Below are positions 1 to 46,330 of a DNA stretch of 64,000 nucleotides, in pieces. Under the pieces are notes generated by a model. It was given only the letters and a program-made list of their open reading frames with translations, was not told the DNA's origin and made no database searches. Source of the DNA: Malurus cyaneus samueli (Eukaryota; Chordata; Aves; Passeriformes; Maluridae); NCBI GenBank assembly GCA_009741485.1, contig CM019218.1, forward strand, positions 46,152,840 through 46,216,839. The letters run 5' to 3'. The position numbers and the translations under genes are program-made. The stretch's first letter is position 1. The number at the start of each line of letters is the position of its first letter.

Positions 1-3000
1 CAGGCATTTATTTTGGCTTGTCTAAGGATTTCTTTGCAAATGAATTGTGTCTGTTCATGCCACAGGAACAATTTGAAAGCAGTTAGTATCAGCACAGTAC
101 TAATTGTTGCTGGCTGGGGGTTCTCCACGGGTTATTCTGTTGATACCTTCTTGCTGGCAGGCTGTTGCCCTGCCATTTGTGGTGCAGACAGGGATCAAAC
201 TCTGTATCAAAGCTGACATGGTCCTCGCTTTCCTGGCTGTGTGTGTATCACCCAGGTAGTGTCCAGAGTGCATTGCTCAGTAGTGCTGCTGGTGCTACTC
301 TTTCTAGAGTACCTCACCCTTCTGAGCAATATTTTGGAAGCATGTGCCAAATCTTTTCAAGCTATGCAAAGATGTGCTTGCTTAAATAGTTCAGGAAATG
401 TTAAAAAGCAGTCAGCCTTGTGACACCGAGCACAGCTATTGTTGGCTTGCTGTGACTGTGTCCTGCTGTTACACCTTCCTTCTCACAAGTAGCTGGTCAG
501 TAAGATCAGGTAAATGTTACCTAACCTGGAAAAGTTGTATTTCAGCTTTCTTTAGACTGAGATATTCTAACTGGTTTTAGCAAGTGTGCAAAGGCAGCTT
601 CTGTAGTGACAGCAAGGGATTAAGTGGAGCAGAAGATGACCCAGCAGTGAAACCAGTATGTGAAGGACAGTAAGAGGCTTTGCATCTCAGACACCTCACA
701 AACCCTGCTCTGCTAATATTGGCTACAGTCTCTGACGCCAGATGCTGTCAAGAACAGTAACCTTGTCAGTGTCTTTAATCATTACACATGGGCCTAATTG
801 CAAAGCATCCCCATGGATTGACATTGACATTGTCAGAACCGCTGTGTGATTGACAGATTTAAAGCTGTTGCATGTAGGACCCCTAAAAACTTTTCAAGTT
901 ATGGGGCCTGGGTGTCTGCTTCTGAGAAGGAGAACTATTGAAAGTCTTTAGAAAGGTGAGAAAATGTGATACTTCTTTGAGAAGGGGTGTTTTGGGGCTT
1001 TTTTTAGTATGTGGAGTGTTTATGCCATTGCAAATTAAAACTGAGCAGCCAACTGATGTATTTCTTAAATGTGAATCTAAGGGACAAAAAGTGCAGTGTA
1101 CAATTTTCTATCAGCAAAGGTTAAGCAGCAAGAGTGGCATTATGTATCTTACTGGGCTCAATATCAAACCATCTTTCCAGTCAGCTGTGCAAATACCTGT
1201 GTTTTAATCAATATGTCTGCTCTGTGGCTTAAAAATAAGTTCCCCTGTGGAGATATTGGAATACTGAAATTGTGCTGTCAGCAAGAGCTCTGCAGAGAAT
1301 GTCCTTTTTCTATTCTTTAAGAGTTTAGAACAGTGTGACATCCTGAAATAGGAGCTTTGGCCTCTAACAAAAGATTTCTCACAGCTGTACTGTGTTTCTT
1401 CAGTAATTGCCTCAGGAGCAGTGATTCCAGAAATATGCGGAGCATTGGGCAGGGGGTTTGTAGAGAGTACAGACACCTGGATACACAACTAGAGAATAAA
1501 ATTAAATTGTTCGCTGGCTTAAGACAGATATAGTCATGTTTGGATATGCATGGTCTGAGAATGTTTGCTGTCTTCTCTTCCTACCTCTCTAGACCCTGGA
1601 GCAAATTTATGGGGGACTTAACTGTCTGCTCCTTCTACATTAACAGCAATTTCTCAAATATCAATGTAATTTTCATACAGAGATTAAAAGTGCAACTGCA
1701 TATCAAATCCATATAGGCAGCATCTAAACCATCATTTGGTCCATTTAGAGACATTTGAAATGTTCTTTTAAATGTCTGGTTCACTGAACAAAAAAGGTAA
1801 GATTCCTAGCCCTGTTTTCTCAAGTTTTGTGCAAATAGTTATTTATATCTCTAGCACTGGAGCTTCTGATCATTTCCTTGGAGATAAAAGGCCTTCCCAT
1901 GGAGGAATTCTGAATTGATCCTGAATTAATCAATAGTCCTCTTATCCCATCCCAAATAGTTATTCTTCCCTTTTTTTGTTAGATTGTAGTACCCACTCTA
2001 CCTGAATTCCCTCCACTGAATCCAGTAAGAAATCCAGTGATCTGAGTTCTCAGCTGCCATTAGCAATTAGGCAGTTGACAGGAGAACTGTAGAGCCAGTT
2101 CTCATCCAGGGAATTCCCAGGTGAATTTGAAGTCTGCTTGCAGAGTGACTTCACCCTACACAGAGTCTGCCTCAGGCAGTGCTGTAATGCCTGGGTCCAG
2201 CAACGCTTTGGCATCGGTGGGGTATTTCACAAGCTTCTTAGAAGAAATTAGGTCTCCTTATAAGCAGAAACTTTATAAATGAAATACATGAAATGCAAAA
2301 TAAATTCTGGCAAGCTTATTTTTATTTTTTAAGATTGGCATCCTAATAAATCACCATATATCACAATGCTTCAGTGCATTGTTTGCCTCTTTCTCCCCAG
2401 TTAGCCTAAGGCTAAAGACTGAAATCAATTTTTTCGGCTCTTATCCATAAATTTATTTTTAGGAACCCAAGGCCTTCTGGCACTTTATCGTTTTGAAGAT
2501 TGATAGTTAACTTGTTTCTAACTAATTGAGCTCCTTTGATGTTGAGTTCATGATTCAATCCAATTCTTTCACAAATTTAATTTGCTGTCCCTATGAGTAG
2601 ATTAGACATACCTTTTATAAAGTCAGGTACAGAGATAAATTTATGCCCTGATCTGCTAAATGTCTTAATAAAGGCACATTATCTCTTAGCTAATTAAATC
2701 TTAAAGCAGCTAGTGAAAATTTTATGCCTTCTTTGTTGCTGGTTGTCAGGATTCCTTTTTTGTCTCATCTGTTGAACTCTGTTCTGCTAAGGTATATTCC
2801 TTTATCTGGTTACCTTATGCACATCATATTTCATCATAGCTGGTTGAATTTGGCTCACAGTGCACAGATTTCATCAGGCTGCCATTGTTCATGAGACTGT
2901 TCAGTAGGACTGGCTGGGCCACTCTTAAACAGCAAAAATAACATTAATTCTACTTTGGCGAGTGGCTTCAAAACAAGCTGCTGTTGTACCCCTTCTGTGT

Positions 3001-3288
3001 CCCGCCAAGCACCTGAAAAAAACCTTTGTCTGAGATCTCTCTGGTGGTGTCAGAGTCTGCACAAACTGTTAATCAAAATTAAATAATCATCACTGTTAAT
3101 AGGCAACAGGACAGGTTTTGAAAACTTCCTTACAGTAACTTCCCGTTGCACATTCTCATACACCTCTAACAAAACAAGGACAAACTGTGCAGCAGATGTA
3201 CCAGAAGGGATGCTCTGTAATAAACATTGCAGTGAACAAAGTTTTACTTCCAAGACTGAGGTATGATTGTGGCCTTCTTCCCTTTCAG
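1..3288 (+). other. ABCC8 intron 12 (3' part)
   Basis: No exon, RNA gene or recognisable repeat. The preceding SUR1 exon (TMD1 ending in a segment like LFHILVTPLFLLSS) is not found here, so it lies left of the window. A uniform AT-rich stretch at 2240-2740 is free of simple repeats and could be conserved non-coding sequence, but nothing in the sequence proves it. Confidence 0.8.
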
Positions 3289-39211
<35,923 letters not shown>

Positions 39212-39325
39212 TAAAAATAAATAAAGCATTTTAGAATACAATTTTATTATTTTCTAAAAATGTAACATACCTGTAAATAAATATTATTTCATAATAAATT
39301 GAGCTTTGCCTTTTTTAATAAAATG
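39212..39325 (+). promoter_or_regulatory. ABCC8: ABCC8 3' UTR with several polyadenylation signals
   Basis: The AT-rich sequence after the stop holds AATAAA at 39216-39221, 39220-39225, 39276-39281, 39293-39298 and 39317-39322. The first hexamers lie only 5-9 bases past the stop, so very short 3' UTRs are possible. The site actually used cannot be told from sequence. Confidence 0.6.
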
Positions 39326-42300
39326 AGCCATTTTTTCATCTGAAGCATTAATTAATTATCTGTGTACTTTCATTTTTTTGTATACAACTACTTTTCTTTT
39401 TATTTGCTGCCAAAGAATCACGGAAAATAGTTGAAAAATCCTAAATGGGTGAAATACAGCAGGATGCACATCAAACAAACATAACCAGCATGGAGTTTTT
39501 ATGTAACTCTCAAAGCCCTCCTGTCATTTATTAACATGTTATTTTTTATGTGTCATAGCCCTACTGTAGATAATACTTGTGACTGACTAAATGCAGAAGG
39601 AAAAATTATATACCAAAGGTCTTTCTCAAAAGCTTGTATCTCTCTCAAATGCCTCTGTAAAGCTTTAATATCAAAATACAAAATATATAAAACATTTTTT
39701 ATACTGTGGTTTATTGATAGTGCCTGAGTTGTGGCTTAGACTCTCCTTTAATACCATCTAGAAATGGATCACAGTCTGATTCCATCTTTATGCCTTTTGA
39801 ACACTGTTACAGTGATTCCAAGCAGGATGGAGGCACACTCCATCCCAAACTGTGAAGAAGCAGAGAGGAGGCAGGTTGTGATAAAGTATCAGTGTTTAAT
39901 GTACACTGTTTCCGGACCAGTGCAGATGTACCAATTCATCTGGAAATTATCCCTCCAAGTCTGGTAAATAAACACTATTAAACCTTTCTCTTTAGCTCAG
40001 GGCCACGAGAGCTTGACTCATCATCTCCCAGTTTTACATATTTCACCCACTGTCATGCTGTTTCTAGTTTCACTGGGACCCTTAGCAATCAATTCTGTAT
40101 AGTTAAGATAATTTTTAACCGCTGAAATTTTCCTCATTTTGTTAGTTACTTATTCTTGCCTGGGACAGTCATTGTTAGTGGGTTAGAATGTCAGTAACAC
40201 AATGGAAGGCTACAAGGAATTGTCCCCCATTATTATTCTTACAGCAAATTTGCCTTTCCATTTTTTTTTTTTAATTACTTCCCCTGTTTAAAGGATTCCT
40301 AGCACTTAGAACTCTTTCTCTTTTGTTTTTTTTTTCTCACTTTAACTCAATTAGTTTAAAACCTGTTTTTGAAGACTTTTTTTTTTTTTAGAAAAAGACT
40401 CCTCGGTGTTCTTGTGGGCTATGTGATATTTTAAGGCATTATTCTAGCACTGCAGCAGAGAGCCAGGCACAGTGAAGGACAGTTGTTGCTGTTGGTGTTC
40501 CCAGTTCCAGAGCAGAGTATTTGCAGCATCTGCCTGCTGGTTTTTGGGCTATAATGAAGGGCAGGTAAGTGGCAGCAGAGGAATGAACTGTGGTGAAAGT
40601 CAGGAGATAGGATATGGCTATGCAGATGAAAGGCATGAGCTCTGCTGCTGCCTACTGCCCTTTGAGAGAGAAAATGGGCACTGGGGAGCTTTGTCCTCCT
40701 CCAGGGAAGCGTTTGCTGGATCATGTCCAAGTGAAAATGGCTGCAGAACTAATGGTGTGTTTCCAGCCTGGGATGCCAGGCTTGCATTAGGGCAAAGAGA
40801 GGAGAAGTGAGAGCAGAAGGGCTCACAGAGCATTTCTGCTGCAGCTGCTTTGTGTGCTGTCTCCAAGCTTCCATTCCTGGTCTGAGGCAGGATCTCACCC
40901 TGTAATGGCTTGGGAACACTCTGCAGGACACTTCAGCCCCATGCTGCAGAGGCTTTGCAGCCATCTGTGGAAGCTCCTGCGTTCTAATGGCAAGGGCAGA
41001 CAGGCAGGGAAGTGAGGTTTCATGTGCTTTCAATTAAGTGCCTGGGATTTGACACTGCAGTTTGGACTCAGTCCTATTCCACCAGCTTCTGAAAACCTTA
41101 CCCAGAAGGGAATGCAGGGGAGGAAAGGACACAGCATATTACTAAGGAGGCTGTACTCCATCTTGCAATATTAAGAAATTAGATCTCAAAGCACAAGTGT
41201 CATATGTTTCCATTTTTAATGGGGTTTGTATTTCACAAAGCAACATTGCAGAAGAGTAGGGTGAGTTTGTTCATATCCAACAATTCCTCATCTTTTTAAT
41301 GGTACCACACTGCTGAATCAATGCGTGAACAGGAAGGCTCTTAGCTGCCACTCCAACAAGACATTTTATCTGGTCCTGTTTATATGGGGCCAAGTCCCAG
41401 GCAGCTCCTGCCCCTAACTCCAAAGGGTTAAGAGTTTCACCAGTGACCAGAAGCCATACCCAAGAACGTGATTCTGTGGTGTGCAGCTCACTGACGTTGC
41501 CCAAGTCAATAAACCTTGTTGCCACGAGATGGGCAGCGCAGGAGTCACTGCTGAAGCAGGATCGTAAGTGTGTTTGTGTGGCAGTGAAGCATTACTAAGC
41601 CAAGGGCTGTACTCAAATGGCTGCAAGACTGTGCAAGCCAAGGCCAGACTTTCAGTTCTCCTGTGAGATGGGTCTCAGTTCAGTCCCAAGGTGTTGGGGG
41701 AAAGGCTGCCCATGATGTGCAACCAGAGGGGTTTTGGTTTGTGTTGTACAAATATTCCCATTATATGAAAACCTTTATAGCATTTATTCCCTTGTCCTAG
41801 TGGGGCCAGGAACCACAGCCTGCCTGCTTCATCAGCCCTCTCCCAGCCCTGCTCATGCCTTCCCCTGTGGCTTTGCCTAACCAGCTCTGATCTCTTTTTC
41901 CCCGGCCACCTACCCATACTGAAAGGTGATTTGTGAGGCTTAATTTCTGTTACACCAACACTGTACAGCCTCTGAAGCCTTACTCAGCTTCTAAAGGCAC
42001 AGTAATGACATGGCAACAACTAAATTTTAATTTGACAGTTAACTTAAGATCTTATCTGATAGCCATTACAATTAGGATAATTGGGGGGGGGGGGGAGTGT
42101 AAAACCTATTTTGTGGGTGGAAGAACTTACCCCTCATGATTCAATACTACAGAGTGGGATTGTTCATTCCTGTGAGCCCAATTTGTTCAGCAGCTCTTAA
42201 CACAAATTGACACTCAGAAGGTCTGTCACTTTTTTCTTTTAAGTATCTGTCACTTGATCCATAAAGACAGGGCTTCTTTTTATTCTGCTCTAGAAATTCT

Positions 42301-43950
42301 TCAGCAGAAGCCACTTGCTTTCCTACCCCATCTCAGCCCCTAAGTGCTCAGAGGTGAAGAAAAAGTAAGTGGCAAATGACAGTTGCATTACAGAACAGGA
42401 GTGGAAACACAGAAGCACTGTTCTAGAGAGTTCAGGATTCCTAAAAGCAGCGTGGTGAGTGTGTTCATAAAGCACCCCTCCCTGGGTCGCTCCTAGAACC
42501 AGGCAATGCAGCAATTCTTCCTTTGAAACCCTCTTTCCCCCTTCTAAAAACTTTTACCGGTTTTTATCCATTCTACATTTATGGAGTTACCGCCCTCTGG
42601 AGGAAAAGTACAGAATAAGGCACGGTTAGAAAAAAAAAAAAAAAAAGTAAGGAAAAACGGCACAAAAGTCAGGGCTGCCTCTTGAATCCCTGGGTCCATG
42701 TCTGCAAGGGTGTAAAACGCTGCCCGTGAGCTGCATGGTGTGGCACAGCCTGTGCTCACTGCAAAATGCTGGAGACAAGAGCTGCCATCAGCTCTGATCA
42801 GAGAGCTCTCCATCAGAACTACACATTTGACGAGTAAAACTTTGATTTACTTCATCCTTTTGGGGGTTAGGTTTTCTCCTTTTTTAATGTTTAGAAAGAA
42901 AATGTTTGGTTTTTTTTAAACCCCACACTTATAAAAGAAATTCCATTGTCATAAAAATCATGTAGATAACGAATTAAAAGTGTAGGTGCAGGTGACATTC
43001 ACACCAAGTACATAAAGAGAGTCTAGCAGATAAAGGGATGCAGACAAAGGGGAAACGCCTTTGGCTAAGCTTAGTGGCCACGGCACCTTGTTGCTTTTCT
43101 AGCTTTATCAAAGCAGCAAGGAAGATGGACCAGAATAAGAAAAAGCATGAGTATTGGGAAAGTGACCCCTCCAAAAGGAATTGATGTGTGCCTGGACATG
43201 CCACTATCCATACATAAAGAGTAGAAATAGTCTAAAGTAATAGTGAACATTTAATTGCAAGACCTGTAAAAACTGCTCGGAGAGATTTCTTCAAACTCCT
43301 GTTCCAAAATCCCTAGGTGGGCCACTTTAAGCAGCTGTAGGTAGAGAAAGTTAATTTCAGCCCCTGCTGGCTGATACCCAGACATCCACTGGACAATTGC
43401 CTTGCCCAGGGAATCAATGCCAAGAGCTGTTTACAGTGTGTACCAAAGCACTCAGAGCCAAAACTGAAGGGTAAGTCCATGGACATATGCAATCAGAAAA
43501 TAAATATTCACAAATCCACTGGCTCTAAAGAAAAAACTCTTACCCAGAATATCCTGGGATGCTTAAGCAACTCCACAATGTTGTTGTCTAAACTGAAATA
43601 GAAACAAAATATTGAAACCGGAGGAAGCAAACACATCAATGAGAGTATTGCTGTTTACACAGCGGAGAAGCCACATCAGAATGTTTTTAAATAATGCATC
43701 TTGTCAGGAGGATACATCCTCATAGGCATGCCCATGTATGTATTTATACCACAGAGACATCACCGTGTCCTCCACAAGTTCTCTCTTCCTGCCTCCCTTT
43801 GTTGCCTTTTCTGAGGATTTTGATGCCTGTCTGGAAGTTCATGTCACCGGGGGTTAACCCTTTGCAGCTGGATCTTTTTTTTTGCAACTTTTACTGCAAA
43901 TTTTCCTGAGCTGACAAAGCCCACATAATTTCATGGTCTACTCTGTGCAG

Positions 43951-44024
43951 AAAAAAAAAAAAAAAAAAAAAAAAGGAAAAAACCAAAGGAAAAAAAAAAC
44001 AAAAAAAAAAAAACAAAACCTACA
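43951..44024. repeat. Poly-A run and A-rich tract
   Basis: Twenty-four A bases (43951-43974), then an A-rich stretch broken by GG, CC and single C bases. About 680 bases upstream of the KCNJ11 ATG. No retrocopy or SINE body is recognised upstream of it. Confidence 0.9.
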
Positions 44025-44213
44025 TTTTTAGTGAATTAAGCCCTTACTTCCAGGTTTCTATTCAACTTATAGCATTGATTTAGCTTCTCAAGCAATTCCT
44101 ACCATTCCTGGCCTGTTTATCAAGGAATGCTTCCCTCCTACTTGCCAAAAGACAGGTGAATTCCAGTATGCTATTATTATACTGTTATATTACTATATTG
44201 TCTTTGTTTTGTT

Positions 44214-44262
44214 GTTGTTATTATTATTACTATAATTATTATTATTATTATTATTATAACAA
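44214..44262. repeat. TTA/ATT trinucleotide microsatellite
   Basis: Begins GTTGTTGTTATTATTATTAC and, after a short break, continues as ATT repeats. It marks the AT-rich edge of the KCNJ11 CpG island. Confidence 0.9.
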
Positions 44263-44540
44263 TTCTTTTTTTTTTAATTGCCCAATACCTTTCCCCCGCC
44301 CCATTTCAGCGAATAATCACCCGACCCGAAGCCGCGGCATCCCACAAAGGGAGCCCTGCAAATGGAAGGCAGCAAATCCGTCTGCATCGAATGTTTACAT
44401 ACAAACCGCGGCCCGAAACCCTTTTCCGGAGGAAAAAAAATAAATAAATAAAAAAGGAGGGTGAAAAGGTAAAGAAACGCCCCAGCTCCGGCGGGGAGCG
44501 CTCCCGGGCGGGCTGCGGCAGCGGGGGCTGCGGCGGCGCC

Positions 44541-44586
44541 GTTCCCGTTCCCGTTCCCGTTCCCGATCCCGATCCCGATCCCGATC
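44541..44586. repeat. GTTCCC/GATCCC hexanucleotide repeat upstream of KCNJ11
   Basis: Four copies of GTTCCC followed by three of GATCCC and a partial GATC, ending about 110 bases before the KCNJ11 ATG. The - strand reads as seven GGG runs with three-base spacers (ATC/AAC), a textbook G-quadruplex pattern; the + strand could form an i-motif. It lies in the promoter or 5' UTR. Confidence 0.9.
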
Positions 44587-44696
44587 GCCGCCGGGCGCAG
44601 CCGCCCCCCCGCTCCCGGCGCACACGGCCACGGGCGGCTCCGCGCACCGCACTCGCTGTCCACGCCGCCTCCGCCCGCCCCCGCGGCCCGGGAGCC

Positions 44697-45898
44697 ATGC
44701 TCTCGAGGAAGGGGATCATCCCCGAGGAGTACGTGCTGACCCGGCTGGCCGAGGATGTGCCGGATCACGCCCGCTACCGCGCCAGGGAGAGGCGGCGCGC
44801 TTCGTGGGCAAGAACGGCGCCTGCAACGTGGCCCACAAGAACATCCGCGAGCAGGGGCGCTTCCTGCAGGACGTCTTCACCACCCTGGTGGATCTCAAGT
44901 GGCCGCACACGCTGCTCATCTTCACCATGTCCTTCCTGTGCAGCTGGCTGCTCTTCGGCATGGTCTGGTGGCTCATCGCCTTCGCGCACGGGGACCTGGA
45001 CCACAGCACCCGGCTGCAGCGGGACCCCGCGGAGGGGACGGCGGGCTCCGCGGCCGCCTTCGTGCCCTGCGTGACCAGCATCCACTCGTTCACCTCCGCC
45101 TTCCTCTTCTCCATCGAGGTGCAGGTGACCATCGGCTTCGGAGGGCGCATGGTGACGGAGGAGTGCCCGGCCGCCATCCTGGTGCTGATCGTGCAGAACA
45201 TCGTGGGGCTGGTCATCAACGCCATCATGCTGGGCTGCATCTTCATGAAGACGTCGCAGGCGCACCGGCGGGCCGAGACCCTCATCTTCAGCAAACACGC
45301 GGTGATCGCGCTGCGAGAGGGCCGCCTGTGCTTCATGCTGCGAGTGGGCGACCTGCGCAAGAGCATGATCATCAGTGCCACCATCCGCATGCAGGTGGTG
45401 AAGAAGACCGCCAGCCTGGAGGGCGAGGTGGTGCCCCTCAACCAGATCGACATCCAGATGGAGAACCCCGTGGGGGGCAACAGCATCTTCCTGGTGTCGC
45501 CGCTCATCATCTACCACGTGATAGACAAGAACAGCCCCCTGTACGACATCTCCCCCATGAACCTGCACCACCACGAGGACCTGGAGATCATCGTCATCTT
45601 GGAAGGGGTGGTGGAGACCACCGGCATCACCACCCAGGCCAGAACCTCCTACCTGGCGGATGAAATCCTCTGGGGCCAGCGCTTCGTGCCCATCGTGGCG
45701 GAGGAGGACGGGCGCTACTCGGTGGACTACTCGAAATTCGGCAACACGGTCAAAGTGCCCACGCCCTCGTGCACCGCCCGGCAGCTGGAGGAGGACAAGA
45801 GCATCATGGACACCATGCCGCTGTCCCCTAAAGGCACCATAAGGAAGAGGTCTGTCAAGCTAAAGCCCAAGTTTACCATAAGCGACGAGCCTTCCTGA
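44697..45898 (+). CDS. KCNJ11: KCNJ11, Kir6.2 potassium channel, with one-base frameshift near codon 34
   Basis: Kir6.2 is the inward-rectifier pore of the KATP channel; ATP closes it and SUR1 regulates it. The ATG at 44697 starts [20 protein letters not shown], identical to mammalian Kir6.2. After about 33 codons the frame shifts by -1 near 44795, then stays open for 365 codons (from 44804) to TGA at 45896-45898. Seen: slide helix, TM1 (about 44906-44983), selectivity filter TIGFG (45128-45142), TM2 (about 45172-45249) with the Asn that sets weak rectification, NIREQGR and FSKHAV (ATP-site Arg and Lys), and the RKR ER-retention tripeptide (45842-45850). One added base would give about 400 residues against about 390 in mammals; the excess is in the extracellular loop. 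Intronless, as is usual for Kir6 genes. Identity with Kir6.2 is clear; Kir6.1 differs in the start and tail. Whether the frameshift is real is undecided. Confidence 0.93.
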
Positions 45899-46330
45899 TG
45901 CCTTCTGTCTTGGAAGCTCAGTTAGGGCTATGTGTCTGAAAGATCTCATGAACTCAAAACACTGAGGTGGCCTCTTACATTTTTTTAAAATTCAGGTTGG
46001 TAGCACAAGGTATGTTCTGGTGTTATTTATTGTGGGGAAATCTAAAGCTAAATTATATTTTTTTAAAGGTGTGAGAGATTTCAAGCAGAACTGGGAGCAG
46101 GGAAAATCATGGTCTGCAGCTTTAAATTTCAATTCAGACTGTTTAATTGCACGATCATTCTGCATTGATTCAACTGCAGGTAATGACACGTTTTCTCAAA
46201 AAATAAATATATGTTTATCCTCAAAGATTGCAGTTTTTAGGGTCTTGCAGCGTTTGCAAGTCAGTAGTTTTTAACTGGTGGGTTTTTTTCCTAACTTGAA
46301 CGATCGATATAGCAAAATAAAATATTAATA
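45899..46330 (+). promoter_or_regulatory. KCNJ11: KCNJ11 3' UTR, candidate poly(A) signals
   Basis: AT-rich sequence after the stop, with AATAAA at 46202-46207 and 46316-46321 and another at 46552-46557. The first two are the best candidates by distance. No downstream element was confirmed. Confidence 0.5.

Larger units (their letters stand above)
39326..44289. other. ABCC8-KCNJ11 intergenic region
   Basis: About 5 kb with no supportable gene. It contains a 13-base G run (42083-42095), a 24-base A run and A-rich tail (43951-44024) and a TTA-type microsatellite (about 44214-44262). Any KCNJ11 regulatory sequence beyond the CpG island would lie here, but none is recognisable. Confidence 0.75.
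44290..45900. promoter_or_regulatory. KCNJ11: CpG island covering the KCNJ11 promoter and whole coding region
   Basis: Base composition jumps from AT-rich microsatellites (to about 44280) to very high GC with dense CpG, and falls again right at the KCNJ11 stop codon. GC-box-like clusters lie at about 44665-44692 (CCGCCTCCGCCCGCCCCCGC), just before the ATG. I see no TATA box in the 200 bases upstream, as expected for a CpG-island promoter. The transcription start is not determined. Confidence 0.7.

Noticed and set aside
43920..44024. Poly-A tract as the tail of a processed retrocopy or SINE
   Set aside because: No recognisable gene-like or SINE body lies upstream and no target-site duplication is evident.
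44274..44768. Reverse-strand frames upstream of KCNJ11 with Arg-Asp/Arg-Glu or Gly-Asn/Gly-Ile repeats
   Set aside because: The repeats are a direct translation of the hexanucleotide microsatellite; no conserved domain, start context or splice structure supports a gene.
44716..45574. Long reverse-strand frames (264-266 codons) and a third + frame of 302 codons over KCNJ11
   Set aside because: They are shadows of the GC-rich Kir6.2 coding sequence, where stop codons are rare in every frame; their products are His/Arg/Ala-rich and unlike any known family.
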